Assembly (NCBI RefSeq): GCF_002723835.1
Contig: NZ_BEWG01000029.1
Location: forward strand, 7,691 to 69,321
From: Mycobacterium sp. shizuoka-1
GTDB lineage: Bacteria > Actinomycetota > Actinomycetes > Mycobacteriales > Mycobacteriaceae
Reading direction: 5' to 3'
Length of the DNA: 61,631 nt
The position numbers were made by a program, and so were the translations under genes. The notes beneath the pieces are model-generated. The model saw nothing but the letters and a program-made list of their open reading frames with translations, had not been told where the DNA came from and did no database searches. Shown piece after piece: positions 44,443-54,256 of the stretch. Numbering within the stretch: position 1 is the first letter of the stretch; each line of letters opens with the position of its first letter.

Positions 44443-44590
44443 TTGAGCGCCTCTCACGTTCGCTCGTTGAGATATAGGCCTGCCGACTCGAAGCTGCGCA
44501 ACGTAGGGCGTGAACTTTGGCGACGACACAACGACCTCCGTTACGGGACGTTCGGCGGCGACCCTGGTGCAAGAGCCCGCTGCGCACGCC

Positions 44591-44619
44591 ACATCCTACG
44601 TAGGGACTACGTAGGATGT
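44591..44619. promoter_or_regulatory. Perfect BlaI-type dyad upstream of the tlpA-ctaG genes
   Basis: Two 13-base arms ending ...CCTACGTAG and CTACGTAGG... enclose three bases, making a 29-base dyad. It contains CTACGTAGGGACTACGTAG (44596-44614), an exact CTAC-N11-GTAG match. It is the most symmetrical copy in the window. Confidence 0.8.
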
Positions 44620-44718
44620 TAGTGCACCGGCTTCACCCGAATGACCGGACTGGCATGGTGGGCCGGATCGACCATGCTCGCGATCCATCGGCGCAGAAGC
44701 GTTCACTCGCCGTTGAGG

Positions 44719-45686
<968 letters not shown>

Positions 45687-45701
45687 CTACTGAGTTCCTA
45701 C

Positions 45702-45720
45702 CTACTATTGCACATAGTAA
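45702..45720. promoter_or_regulatory. BlaI-type box upstream of ctaE
   Basis: CTACTATTGCACATAGTAA contains the perfect inverted repeat TACTAT/ATAGTA and matches CTAC-N11-GTAG with one mismatch. It is 49 bases before the ctaE start. Confidence 0.7.
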
Positions 45721-45893
45721 ATATGTGATAGTAGCGGCGTCAGGTCCATGGTTCGCCTGCCCGAAACATGCTGCGGAAAGGCGGTTTTGAGCGGTTCCTC
45801 ATGCGATGGAGCGCGCGCGATCGAAGTGTACGGCCGCTGAGCGATGCCGCGCGCGTGGACATTGGACGCAGTTACTCGTAATCTTTCCGTGAC

Positions 45894-45912
45894 CTACGTA
45901 GCTAGACCATAG
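45894..45912. promoter_or_regulatory. Weak BlaI-type box upstream of the RipC-like gene
   Basis: CTACGTAGCTAGACCATAG has a good left half but an imperfect right half. It lies about 15-30 bases before the possible starts of the RipC-like gene. Confidence 0.35.
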
Positions 45913-45925
45913 ATGTCCCTGCGGG

Positions 45926-47038
45926 GTGAGGACTGGTGTTTTGAGGATGAACCGCCATGGCGCGGTATGCCGATCGGCGGGTGCTCTCGTCGTGGCGATC
46001 GTGCTGGCACTGACACTCGGCGACTCGGCCGGCGTCGGGTGGGCCGACCCGGCTGCCGATGCCTTGGCCCGCTTGACGGAGCTCTCTCGGGAGGCCGAGC
46101 GGACCACGGAAGCGGTCTATTCGGCCGAACTCGACCTCGCGGCGAAACTCACGGCGCAGCGCAGGGCTGAGGATCGTCAACGCGCCGAACTGGCGGCGAT
46201 GACCGCGGCGCGAGCCGACCTCGGTGAGTACCAGACCGCCGTGAACCAGGTGGCAGCTGCGTCTTACATGGGCGGTTCCACCAGCACAATCAGCGCGGCG
46301 CTGACCGCGGAGTCTCCGCAACGCCTCCTCGACGAACTCTCGGCGAGCAAGGTGATGGCCACTCAGATGTCGGACCGTATCGAGGCTTTCCGCGCCGCAT
46401 CGACCCGTGCCGACGACGCAGCGCGTGCGGCGCAGTCGTCGGCGCTGGCAGCTCGTACTGCCACGGAGCAGGCGTCCGCGGTCAGCGCAAGCCTGCAATC
46501 CAAGCAGAGCCGGCTGCGAACACAGATCGCCGAAGTAGAGGCGCTATATCGCGCACTCACTCCCGACCAACGTGCAGCGCTTGCCGATCCCGGTCCCGTG
46601 CCGCCCACGCCGCCGGCCCCCCCAGCGGCAAACCCGGCCATCATGGCGATGCCCGAGGCGATAGCGCCGGCGGGGCCGGGTCCGTCCAACTCAGCCGACG
46701 GGGCCGCCGTCGTGCAGGCGGCGTTGACCCGTGTGGGTGCGCCCTACTCGTGGGGCGCGACAGGACCAGATGCCTTCGACTGCTCGGGGCTCATCAAGTG
46801 GGCATTTCTGCAGAACGGCAAATCGCTCCCCCGATCCAGTCAGGCGCTCGCGGCGGGCGGACAACCCGTGGCGACGACCGCGGTACAGCCTGGCGACATC
46901 GTCACCTTCTACTCGGACGCCTCACACGCGGGCATCTACATCGGCGACGGGAACATGGTGCACGCCTCGACGTACGGCACTCCGGTGAAGGTGGCGCCGA
47001 TCTCGTCGGCCCCGATCTACAACGTGCGCCGCTACTAG
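45926..47038 (+). CDS. RipC-like NlpC/P60 peptidoglycan hydrolase
   Basis: Encodes 370 residues from GTG 45926; an ATG at 45947 is in frame. A signal peptide precedes a long helical region (about 50-220, rich in Ala/Glu/Gln), a probable coiled coil. A Pro-rich linker and the C-terminal NlpC/P60 domain follow: APYSWGA, the catalytic Cys in FDCSGLIKW, and the His in DASHAGIYIGDGNMVH. The layout matches mycobacterial RipC (Rv2190c), an FtsEX-regulated endopeptidase. It is a paralogue of the enzyme at 22366-23136. Confidence 0.88.
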   Translation: MRTGVLRMNRHGAVCRSAGALVVAIVLALTLGDSAGVGWADPAADALARLTELSREAERTTEAVYSAELDLAAKLTAQRRAEDRQRAELAAMTAARADLGEYQTAVNQVAAASYMGGSTSTISAALTAESPQRLLDELSASKVMATQMSDRIEAFRAASTRADDAARAAQSSALAARTATEQASAVSASLQSKQSRLRTQIAEVEALYRALTPDQRAALADPGPVPPTPPAPPAANPAIMAMPEAIAPAGPGPSNSADGAAVVQAALTRVGAPYSWGATGPDAFDCSGLIKWAFLQNGKSLPRSSQALAAGGQPVATTAVQPGDIVTFYSDASHAGIYIGDGNMVHASTYGTPVKVAPISSAPIYNVRRY

Positions 47039-47157
47039 CCGGCTAGCGTTGTGTTGCCCGCCCCCACGGTTCCCAGGGAATGTTCCATCGCCGAGTCCGT
47101 CGGTCGGTACCGGACAGGGTGGTCCCACCGTGTTGACGGCTTCGACGACTATGCGGC

Positions 47158-47190
47158 GTTTGGTGTTGTCGTACGTTTGGTGTTGTCGTA
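47158..47190. repeat. 17-bp tandem duplication
   Basis: GTTTGGTGTTGTCGTA occurs at 47158-47173 and again at 47175-47190, with one base between. The duplication breaks a minus-strand frame that would otherwise continue through ...GFYDNTK into RRIVVEAVN..., so it may be a recent slip in decaying coding sequence. Confidence 0.6.
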
Positions 47191-47325
47191 GAAGCCCTTG
47201 CCTGCAAGGGTGCCGGTGTTGAGGCACGCGTGACTGGCGTTGGCGTTGGCGTTGCCAGACCAGAACATACACTCAGGTGCGCGGACCCCGTGTTGGCGCG
47301 ACGGACGCGAAGCTCAAGGAGGACC

Positions 47326-47961
47326 GTGAACCTGGCCACTCGCACCGTCATGACCACACTGGCGGCGCTGGCCTTCTGGCTGTCCGGGGTCGGGGTTGCC
47401 GCCGCGCACACCTCACTCGTTGGTTCTGACCCGGCCAAGGACGCGAGCGTGACGTCCCCATTAGCCGCCGTCGTGCTGAACTTCTCCGAGGAGATCAATC
47501 CGGCGTTCGCTGACGTCGCCGTCACCAGCGCCGATGGTCGCAACTGGGTGTCCGGGTCGGCAAGCGTCGAAGGGCCGCGCCTCACCGTCGCCGTCGGACC
47601 CGACCGACTCACAACGGGCCTATACACCGTCAGCTACCGCGTGGTTTCAGCAGACGGCCACCCTGTCTCCGGCGCTTACACCTTCACCATCGCCAGCGTC
47701 CCCGAACAGACTTCACCCACAACCGCGCCAGCCCGTGCAGCACCCATCACCGCTGACCCGTCTCCCCCGGCGCCCGCCGGTTCGGACACCAAGGCGTCTG
47801 TACTCACAGCGGCCGGCGTCGGTCTCGCGCTCGGAGGTGCGATCGCGTTCTGGCAACATAGGCGAAACCGCCGGAAGAAGGCAGCAAAACACCCCGGATC
47901 TGAAACCGGGCCCTCACGTGGAGAACAAGACACATCACCTCCTTCTGGTCGGAGAGACTGA
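47326..47961 (+). CDS. copC: CopC-domain copper-binding protein
   Basis: Encodes 211 residues from GTG 47326, preceded by an AAGGAGG site. After a signal peptide the mature protein begins with HTSLVGSDPAKDA, whose N-terminal His is a typical Cu(II) ligand of CopC. The segment ADGHPVSGAY is the other copper-binding element. A C-terminal hydrophobic helix (about residues 161-178) anchors the protein. CopC binds copper outside the membrane and works with CopD; the fused CopD-CtaG protein of this window is a likely partner. It stands alone here. Confidence 0.87.
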   Translation: MNLATRTVMTTLAALAFWLSGVGVAAAHTSLVGSDPAKDASVTSPLAAVVLNFSEEINPAFADVAVTSADGRNWVSGSASVEGPRLTVAVGPDRLTTGLYTVSYRVVSADGHPVSGAYTFTIASVPEQTSPTTAPARAAPITADPSPPAPAGSDTKASVLTAAGVGLALGGAIAFWQHRRNRRKKAAKHPGSETGPSRGEQDTSPPSGRRD

Positions 47962-48085
47962 ATGGGCTATGAGCAGTGGACCTGACGCTGGGCCAGTGAT
48001 GTCTTGATAGGGGTATGGGCAATCAAGAAATGATGCGCCCCAGACGATCACGGGCGCTGACGGCTGCCCTTCCTCGACAGGTTAT

Positions 48086-48892
48086 GTGATTAGCAGGTCT
48101 GAACCTGGCAGGCTACCGTGGCTTTTAGTGACTGCCCCAGACGCCTTCACGGACGACCAGCGGCGGCCGCTGCGGATCGAGATCGTCGTTGTGTTGATGG
48201 TGACATTCGCTCTGAGCGCCTATACCGCGATCCTGGATCTGATCGAGGCGGTGCTGCTCGGCCTGGCGGGGCAGACCATAGCGCTCAACCCGCGCCGCTC
48301 CGCGTTCGACCTCATTGATCTCGGCCTTAATCTGGCGACTGTTTTCCAATTGGTCGCTTGGGGTCTTCTAGCGGTATACCTTTTGTGGCGCAGTGGTTTT
48401 GGGCCGGCAGCAATCGGGTTGGGCCGACCACGGTGCCGGGTCGACCTGCTCGGTGGCATCGGGCTCGCGGCCCTTATCGGGCTGCCCGGCCTGGCGCTGT
48501 ATCTTGCCGCCCGCGCATTGGGTCTCAGCGCATCGGTAGTGCCCTCGGAACTGAACGACACGTGGTGGCGCATCCCCGTCCTTATTTTGGTGTCGTTCGC
48601 CAACGCCTGGGCCGAAGAGATCATCGTGGTGGGTTTTCTGCTCACCCGGCTGCACCAACTGCGGGTGCGCCCGGTCACCGCGCTCGTGCTGTCAAGCCTT
48701 TTGCGCGGCACCTACCACCTGTATCAAGGGTTCAGCGCCGGGCTGGGCAACGTCGTAATGGGTCTGGTATTCGGCTACACGTGGCGGCGCACCGGTCGGC
48801 TGTGGCCACTGATCATCGCACACGGTGTCATCAACACGGTGGCCTACGTCGGCTATGCGCTGGTCGCGGATCAACTGAACTGGCTGTATTGA
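48086..48892 (+). CDS. CPBP-family intramembrane metalloprotease
   Basis: Encodes 268 residues with about seven hydrophobic helices and the CPBP (Abi) motifs AEEIIVVGFL (EExxx), GTYHLYQG and IAHGVINT. CPBP proteases cleave membrane proteins or process prenylated or bacteriocin-like substrates. The start is GTG 48086, or GTG 48128 with a protein 14 residues shorter. It has no clear ribosome site. It lies between copC and the lytic transglycosylase and is not obviously linked to either. Confidence 0.8.
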   Translation: MISRSEPGRLPWLLVTAPDAFTDDQRRPLRIEIVVVLMVTFALSAYTAILDLIEAVLLGLAGQTIALNPRRSAFDLIDLGLNLATVFQLVAWGLLAVYLLWRSGFGPAAIGLGRPRCRVDLLGGIGLAALIGLPGLALYLAARALGLSASVVPSELNDTWWRIPVLILVSFANAWAEEIIVVGFLLTRLHQLRVRPVTALVLSSLLRGTYHLYQGFSAGLGNVVMGLVFGYTWRRTGRLWPLIIAHGVINTVAYVGYALVADQLNWLY

Positions 48893-49472
48893 GTTCACCG
48901 CAACCCTCCTGGGACCTAGCCCAGACCGACCACCCGCGGCGCGGGCCTAGAGCTGGCAGTCACAACGCGATGCCGAGATCCCAACGCGGATCCGTCACCG
49001 CCGGCGGTGATGCAGAGCACCGGCGATGCCCTCACCGTCACGCTGCCGCGGTCTAGACGGGCGTGGTGGCCATCAACACCGACTGAGCCGCCGACTATTG
49101 CCTACGTAGCCGTTGTTGCTCAAAGAACATTGGCGTCCCGACGTGCACACGATCTCGAAGGACGGCGTCGGCTCAGGCTCTGCGAGAAGGCCTTGCATGA
49201 TCGTGATCTCCCGCTGCTGGGTAACCCCAATCGATCGGGGCAGCGCGACGGCCGCTGCCCATGTCCTCGAAACGCGCGATCACGCGGGATTAGACATCCC
49301 ACCGTCGAGCCTCGGCTCTGGTATTCCAAGATTGCGCGTTGCCCGCTTGAGGTCGAGCGGGGCGATGGGCTCTGCCACCGCTCGGACGTCTGCGCCCACA
49401 ACACGCAAGGTGAACCCCCGGCTTCAGGCCCGTGGCACAATGGCTTCGACCAGAATGGCTTGAGGGAGTCCA
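48893..49472. other. Intergenic stretch with a DUF305 relic
   Basis: About 580 bases. The minus strand around 49160-49273 contains VALPRSIGVTQQREITIM, which looks like the C-terminal end of a DUF305 domain. A half-matching BlaI-type box (CCGACTATTGCCTACGTAG, 49091-49109) is also here. Otherwise I see no gene. Confidence 0.4.
49160..49273 (-). pseudogene. DUF305 C-terminal fragment
   Basis: The frame reads VALPRSIGVTQQREITIM followed by QGLLAE, matching the C-terminal helix of DUF305 (compare ARSIVTSQQQEIDTM in the gene at 10350). It has no start codon or second repeat, and its reading frame is soon closed upstream. It is a remnant. Confidence 0.4.
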
Positions 49473-50201
49473 GTGTCGCTGGTGCGTGTGCGGGTTGTCG
49501 CCGTTGTGGGCGTGACCGCGATGCTGGTGGCGTCCAGCTGTTCGTGCCAGATCGGCACCTCGATGCCCGAAGGTATTCCGCCACCCTCGGGCGCCCCGGT
49601 GCCCTACATTGACTATCCTGCCCGCGGCCGACCCGCCGACCAGTTGCGCGTCTGGGCTGCCCAGCGGGCGCCGGCGCTGAATATGCCGGCTACCGCGCTG
49701 GAGGCATATGCCTATGCGGCCAGAGTCGCCCACGTCGAGAACCCCGACTGCCAGCTGGCTTGGACGACGCTGGCGGGGATTGGCATGGTCGAGAGCCGCA
49801 ACGGCACCTTTCGCGGCGCTACCATCGCCCCGAACGGGGATGTCACTCCGCCGATTCGTGGTGTACGCCTTGATGGCTCGAACGGCAATATGCGCATCAT
49901 CGACAACGGCGGCGGCTCGCCCGACGGTGAGCCCGGATTCGCCCAGGCGATGGGTCCGATGCAGTTCATCCCGGAGACTTGGCGGCTGTATGGGGTCGAT
50001 GCCAACAACGACGGCGTCGTCAGTCCCGACAATGTCGACGATGCTGCGCTGTCGGCCGCCGGCTATCTCTGCAATCGCGGCGGCGACCTGGCGACGCCAC
50101 AGGGGTGGATGAAAGCGCTGCGGGCTTACAACCAGTCTGATCCGTACGCCCGCAGCGTGCGAGACTGGGCCACAGCCTATGCTTCCGGCCACTCTCTGTA
50201 G
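49473..50201 (+). CDS. Lytic murein transglycosylase lipoprotein
   Basis: Encodes 242 residues from GTG 49473, with a GAGGGAG site before it. The lipobox SSCSC anchors it. The lysozyme-like domain (about 60-240) has GIGMVESRNG with the catalytic Glu, and MGPMQFIPETW and GYLCNRGGDL, matching MltB-type/SLT enzymes. It cleaves glycan strands between MurNAc and GlcNAc. A weak BlaI-type box lies about 360 bases upstream, too far for confident assignment. Confidence 0.87.
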   Translation: MSLVRVRVVAVVGVTAMLVASSCSCQIGTSMPEGIPPPSGAPVPYIDYPARGRPADQLRVWAAQRAPALNMPATALEAYAYAARVAHVENPDCQLAWTTLAGIGMVESRNGTFRGATIAPNGDVTPPIRGVRLDGSNGNMRIIDNGGGSPDGEPGFAQAMGPMQFIPETWRLYGVDANNDGVVSPDNVDDAALSAAGYLCNRGGDLATPQGWMKALRAYNQSDPYARSVRDWATAYASGHSL

Positions 50202-50397
50202 CCACTTCGAGGTCGCCGAATCTATGCGGTCGCGCGCATTATCGACACATAGATGTGGCGCGGCGGCGGGTCGCGCATAGGATCGAACTGCCATCTGATG
50301 AGGCACTCGTAAGGTCCAGTCGATGGACCCGACCGCCAGTCTGAACCACTCTGCTGATGTTTCCTTGTTATGCCGAAACCGAAAGGGAACGAACACG

Positions 50398-51189
50398 ATG
50401 GAGAAGCACATCATCTGGCGCGGCCTGTTGGCTGGCGCCGGCGCGGGAGTACTGGCGTTCGTGTTCGCGCGATTATTCGCTGCGCCGCAAACTGCACGGG
50501 CAATCGAGTACGAAGATGGCGTGGGTGCCGCCCGGGAGGCCATGGATTCGGCGGGGGGACACGCCGGCCACGGAGAGAACGTCGAGCTGTTCACCCGCAC
50601 GGTGCAAATGAACATCGGCATGGGACTCGGTCTACTCGCGTTCAGCGTCGCCATTGGCGCCTTGTTCGCGGTGGTGTTTGCGGTGGCATACGGCCGTGTC
50701 GGCGGTGTGTCGGCACGACTGCTCTCGCTCTACATCGCGGGCGGCATGCTGCTGAGTTTGTACGTCGTACCCAACTTGAAATACCCCGCCAACCCACCAG
50801 CGTTGAGTCTTGACCAGACCGTCCGTGAACGCACGCTGCTGTACGTGTTGATGGTGGTGCTCTCGGGGGCGCTTCTGATCGGCGCGGTGGTACTGGCTCG
50901 CCGATGGGTGACCAGGTTGGGTGCCTTTAATGGGGTGTTGGCCGCCGCTGGGGCCTACGCGGCGGCGATGGCAATCGTCATGTTCGCACTGCCGACCATC
51001 AACGAAACACCGGCACCGCTGCGCGACGCTACAGGCGCGATCGTCTATGAGGGCTTTCCCGCCGATGTCCTCTACTATTTCCGGCTTTACGCGCTCGGCA
51101 CCCAGGTTGTCATCTATACGACGATCGGCCTCGTGTTCGGCGCGATGACGTCGCGGCTAGTCGCGGATCGCCAAAAAACGAGCAACTAA
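50398..51189 (+). CDS. cbtA: CbtA-family cobalt transporter subunit
   Basis: Encodes 263 residues with about six transmembrane helices. The N-terminus MEKHIIWRGLLAGAGAGVLA and the segment GGHAGHGENVELFTRTVQMN match CbtA, the membrane subunit of a cobalt uptake system. AAAGGGA precedes the ATG at 50398. CbtA is usually paired with the small CbtB protein (about 60 residues, with a His-containing membrane segment); I found no such gene next to it. The metal could be cobalt or nickel. Confidence 0.8.
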   Translation: MEKHIIWRGLLAGAGAGVLAFVFARLFAAPQTARAIEYEDGVGAAREAMDSAGGHAGHGENVELFTRTVQMNIGMGLGLLAFSVAIGALFAVVFAVAYGRVGGVSARLLSLYIAGGMLLSLYVVPNLKYPANPPALSLDQTVRERTLLYVLMVVLSGALLIGAVVLARRWVTRLGAFNGVLAAAGAYAAAMAIVMFALPTINETPAPLRDATGAIVYEGFPADVLYYFRLYALGTQVVIYTTIGLVFGAMTSRLVADRQKTSN

Positions 51190-51537
51190 CTGTGGCGCCC
51201 GATTCCCGGCCATGCAGGCGCCAGCGTCAGGGCAACAAGTCCAACCGCAGTGACTTCGCGGTACCTCGCGCTGAGATCTTCCACAAGAAGGCGAACTGGC
51301 GGCGTCGGCCAGGCAAGCAGGCCGCTCCCTCGTCGCGGCCTACAGGTCTATCAGCTGAGCCGGGTTGAACGGTGAGCGGGTAATCAGCCCGCGCGACCGC
51401 GCTTCGTGAGCCGGGTCAATGGGTTAGCGAAACGCCCTTCGCTGTCCGCGAGCGTTGTGCCGGGTGGTCAGGACGGCATAGCCCGTTACGGTCTCGGTTC
51501 GCCACGCCGAAGCGGGTTGGGGCCCGCCAGGCGCTGA
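51190..51537. other. Intergenic stretch without a supportable gene
   Basis: About 350 bases between cbtA and the end of the second dsbA gene. Short GC-rich frames have no ribosome site or domain. No strong hairpin was seen. Confidence 0.4.
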
Positions 51538-52203
51538 CTACTGCTGCTCACCGAGAGCGTTCTTGATCGCAGCGCCCAGGTCTGCGTAGGTCTTGATCTC
51601 TATTTGCTTTCCGTTGACGAAGAATGTGGGCGTGCCCTGCACGCCGAGGGCGGTGCCGTCGGCGACGTCCTCTTCGATTCGATCGAGGGTGGCTGGAGCG
51701 TTGTACGCCTCCTCCCACGCGGCCACGTCGAGACCTAATTCCGTTGCAAATCCGCGGAATACCTCGTCTGCGGGTACCTGCTTTTCGCCCCACTGACTCT
51801 GCGTCTCGAACATCTTCTTGTACATGGGTTCGAACTGGCCTTGCTGCGCTGCCGCTTCTACCGCGCGCGCCGCGCGTTCTCCGTTGAAGTGGCCAGGCAT
51901 CGGAAAGTACCGGGCGACGAAGGTGACTTGCTGGCCGTACTGGGCGCGCAGCTGCTCAACGGCGGGGAACGCCGCGCGGCACCCTTCGCACTCGAAATCG
52001 AGAAACTCGACAAAGGTCACATCGCTGTCGGGCGCGGAACTGAGGCGATGACTGTTCTCGCGGACTACCTGGGCTTCGCCATCAGCCTGTGTTCCACCTG
52101 ATCCTGCGGTTCCGCCATCTCGGGTCGAGAAGTACACACCGGCACCGATGGCGACAGTGATGACTATGAAGAAAGTCAGCAGAATTCGAGTCAGTGGATT
52201 CAC
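51538..52203 (-). CDS. DsbA-family thiol-disulfide oxidoreductase, membrane-anchored (second copy)
   Basis: Encodes 221 residues from GTG 52203, which has an AAGGAA site. A membrane anchor (residues 6-26) precedes the thioredoxin fold with active site CEGC (Cys72, Cys75) and cis-Pro loop GTPTFF. Residue numbering and sequence match the copy at 24742 closely; the inner pair differs (EG versus EA), which may tune the redox potential. A longer frame to 52248 is rejected. A BlaI-type box lies 47 bases upstream. Confidence 0.88.
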   Translation of the reverse strand: MNPLTRILLTFFIVITVAIGAGVYFSTRDGGTAGSGGTQADGEAQVVRENSHRLSSAPDSDVTFVEFLDFECEGCRAAFPAVEQLRAQYGQQVTFVARYFPMPGHFNGERAARAVEAAAQQGQFEPMYKKMFETQSQWGEKQVPADEVFRGFATELGLDVAAWEEAYNAPATLDRIEEDVADGTALGVQGTPTFFVNGKQIEIKTYADLGAAIKNALGEQQ

Positions 52204-52249
52204 GCCGGCAGTTCCTTTCGCTCCGTAGCGCTCTGTGAGCCTGAGCAAT

Positions 52250-52268
52250 CTACGGTGTATCTACGTAA
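52250..52268. promoter_or_regulatory. BlaI-type box upstream of the second DsbA-like gene
   Basis: CTACGGTGTATCTACGTAA matches CTAC-N11-GTAG with one mismatch, 47 bases before the gene start. The copy before the first DsbA-like gene begins with the same CTACGGT. Confidence 0.6.
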
Positions 52269-52680
52269 ATATTTCTACCACGATAGCTCTCCCCCACGTT
52301 CAAGCGTTCCGCACTTGCCCTTCCCACTCCGTTTCAAGGCTCAGAGTGCGTCGCGAATCAACCATGCATAACGCCATGGCTCCTAGCTTTGCAAGGAGGC
52401 TCTAGAGCCCCCGTATCGCCACAGCGGAGTTCATCCGCATATCCACCAAATCATATTATTTTTCAACAGGTTTCGAGACTCATCGGTCTTGAACACTGTC
52501 CAACTCAACGTCGGCAGACACAGACCTCTCGCGACGACATCAGTGCTGAGCCCTCGCCCGCCGATGCTTGCTGACCACCTTCCGTCCCGCCGCAGCGCAC
52601 CGCTACCGCTGGCACTGGCACACCCCCCTTTCTCAGTTGTTGTCCGCAGACGCTGGCGACCTGCTGCCAGGATTGAGACT
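52269..52680. other. Intergenic stretch without a supportable gene
   Basis: About 410 bases between the divergent dsbA and spermidine-synthase-like genes. It holds the 12-base palindrome GGCTCTAGAGCC (52397-52408) and little else. Confidence 0.4.
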
Positions 52681-54225
52681 GTGACCGGCACCCCTCCAGT
52701 ACCCGACGAGCATCCGTCGCCTCAAACGCTGCCCGAAGTTGGAGCCCGCACCGCGACGGTCCTTGTGTTCACTTCTTCGGCTGCGGTGCTGGTGGTAGAA
52801 ATCACCGCGCTGCGGTTGCTTGCGCCGTACCTCGGGCTGACCCTGGAAACCAGCACCCTGGTCATCGGAATCGCCTTGGCCGCAATTGCCCTTGGGTCCT
52901 GGGCGGGCGGCCGGCTTGCCGACCGCGATGATCCGCGCCGCTGGCTGGGGACATCGCTAGGGGTATCAGGGGTAGTCGTGGCCTTCACGCCTTCCGCCGT
53001 CCGCGCGGCGGCCGAATGGGCACCTGCGACGCTGTTGCTAGTCGCGACGCTCACGATTCTGGCACCCGGAGCGTTACTATCGGCGGTCACACCGATGGTG
53101 ACCAAGCTGCGCCTGATCAAGCTCGCCCAGACCGGCACCGTTGTCGGTCAGTTGTCTGGTGTAGGCACCATGGGTGCCATCGCCGGCACCGTGCTTACCG
53201 GATTTGTCCTCGTGTCGCGGATACCAGTGAGCGTGATACTCATCGGACTCGGATCGATACTGGTACTCGGCGGCATCGTTGTGCAGTGGCGCATGCGCCG
53301 ACGGAACACCGTAAGCGCCACCGTACTAACGCTTACAACCGTCGGCGCCGGCCTGGCTGGCTACGTCGCACCCGGCGGTTGCGACGTGGAAACCAAATAC
53401 CATTGCGCCCAAGTCATCGCCGACCCGGAGCGAGACAGCGGCCGAATCCTCATGCTCGATGGCGCGCGCCACTCGTACATAGACCTCCAAGATCCGGCTC
53501 TCCTGCAATTCACCTACGTGCGCGCCTTTGCTTCGGTCGTCGACGCATCCTTCCCCTCCGAGAAGGCATTGGAGGCATACCACCTTGGTGGGGGCGGCCT
53601 CACCTTCCCGCGGTACCTTGCTGCTACGCGGCCAGGAACACGCAACGTGGTGTCCGAAATCGACGGCGGCGTGGTGCGCATAGACCGAGACAAACTCGGA
53701 TCGGCTTCCAACGCTGGGACACAGGTGCGCGTCGAGGACGGCCGCCTGGGCCTTGCGCGGCTCGATGACGACAGCCGTGATCTGATCGTCGGCGACGCCT
53801 TTGGCGGCGTGAGCGTGCCATGGCACCTGACGACGGTGGAAGCGTTGACAGACGTACGCCGAGTCCTCAAAGACGACGGTATGTACATTGCCAATCTCAT
53901 CGATTACGGCGAGCTGGCGTTTGCGCGTGCCGAAGTCTCAACACTCACAGAGATTTTCGATCACGTCATAGTCGCCGCCGAGGCCGGCGACGTCGGCGTC
54001 GATACCGCTGCGACACCCGATGGTGGCAACCTGGTCGTGCTCGCTTCCGATCGACCAGTTGACCCGGACACGCTTCAGCGCGTTCTGAACACCCGCAAAA
54101 CCGGGTGGACGATCACTGCCGGCAAAGAACTCAGCAGGTGGATCGGCGACGCGCGAGTTCTGACAGACGACTACGCGCCCGTCGATCAACTTCTCGATCC
54201 CTACCGTCGACAGACCGGCGAGTGA
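52681..54225 (+). CDS. Fused membrane / spermidine synthase-like protein
   Basis: Encodes 514 residues from GTG 52681, with AGGA nine bases upstream. The N-terminal 260 residues have about seven or eight transmembrane helices, and the C-terminal half resembles a spermidine-synthase-like Rossmann domain (YHLGGGGLTFPRYL; LIVGDAFGG). Such MFS/spermidine synthase fusions are common in Actinobacteria, and their substrates are unknown. The catalytic acids of true spermidine synthases cannot be assigned with confidence here. A longer upstream frame (to 52489) is rejected. Confidence 0.78.
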   Translation: MTGTPPVPDEHPSPQTLPEVGARTATVLVFTSSAAVLVVEITALRLLAPYLGLTLETSTLVIGIALAAIALGSWAGGRLADRDDPRRWLGTSLGVSGVVVAFTPSAVRAAAEWAPATLLLVATLTILAPGALLSAVTPMVTKLRLIKLAQTGTVVGQLSGVGTMGAIAGTVLTGFVLVSRIPVSVILIGLGSILVLGGIVVQWRMRRRNTVSATVLTLTTVGAGLAGYVAPGGCDVETKYHCAQVIADPERDSGRILMLDGARHSYIDLQDPALLQFTYVRAFASVVDASFPSEKALEAYHLGGGGLTFPRYLAATRPGTRNVVSEIDGGVVRIDRDKLGSASNAGTQVRVEDGRLGLARLDDDSRDLIVGDAFGGVSVPWHLTTVEALTDVRRVLKDDGMYIANLIDYGELAFARAEVSTLTEIFDHVIVAAEAGDVGVDTAATPDGGNLVVLASDRPVDPDTLQRVLNTRKTGWTITAGKELSRWIGDARVLTDDYAPVDQLLDPYRRQTGE

Positions 54226-54256
54226 CTTGTCACGCTCAGCCTCGATCGAACACTGA

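Noticed and set aside
49290..50654. Minus-strand frame of 454 residues
   Set aside because: It runs opposite to the lytic transglycosylase and cbtA genes, which have signal peptides and family motifs.
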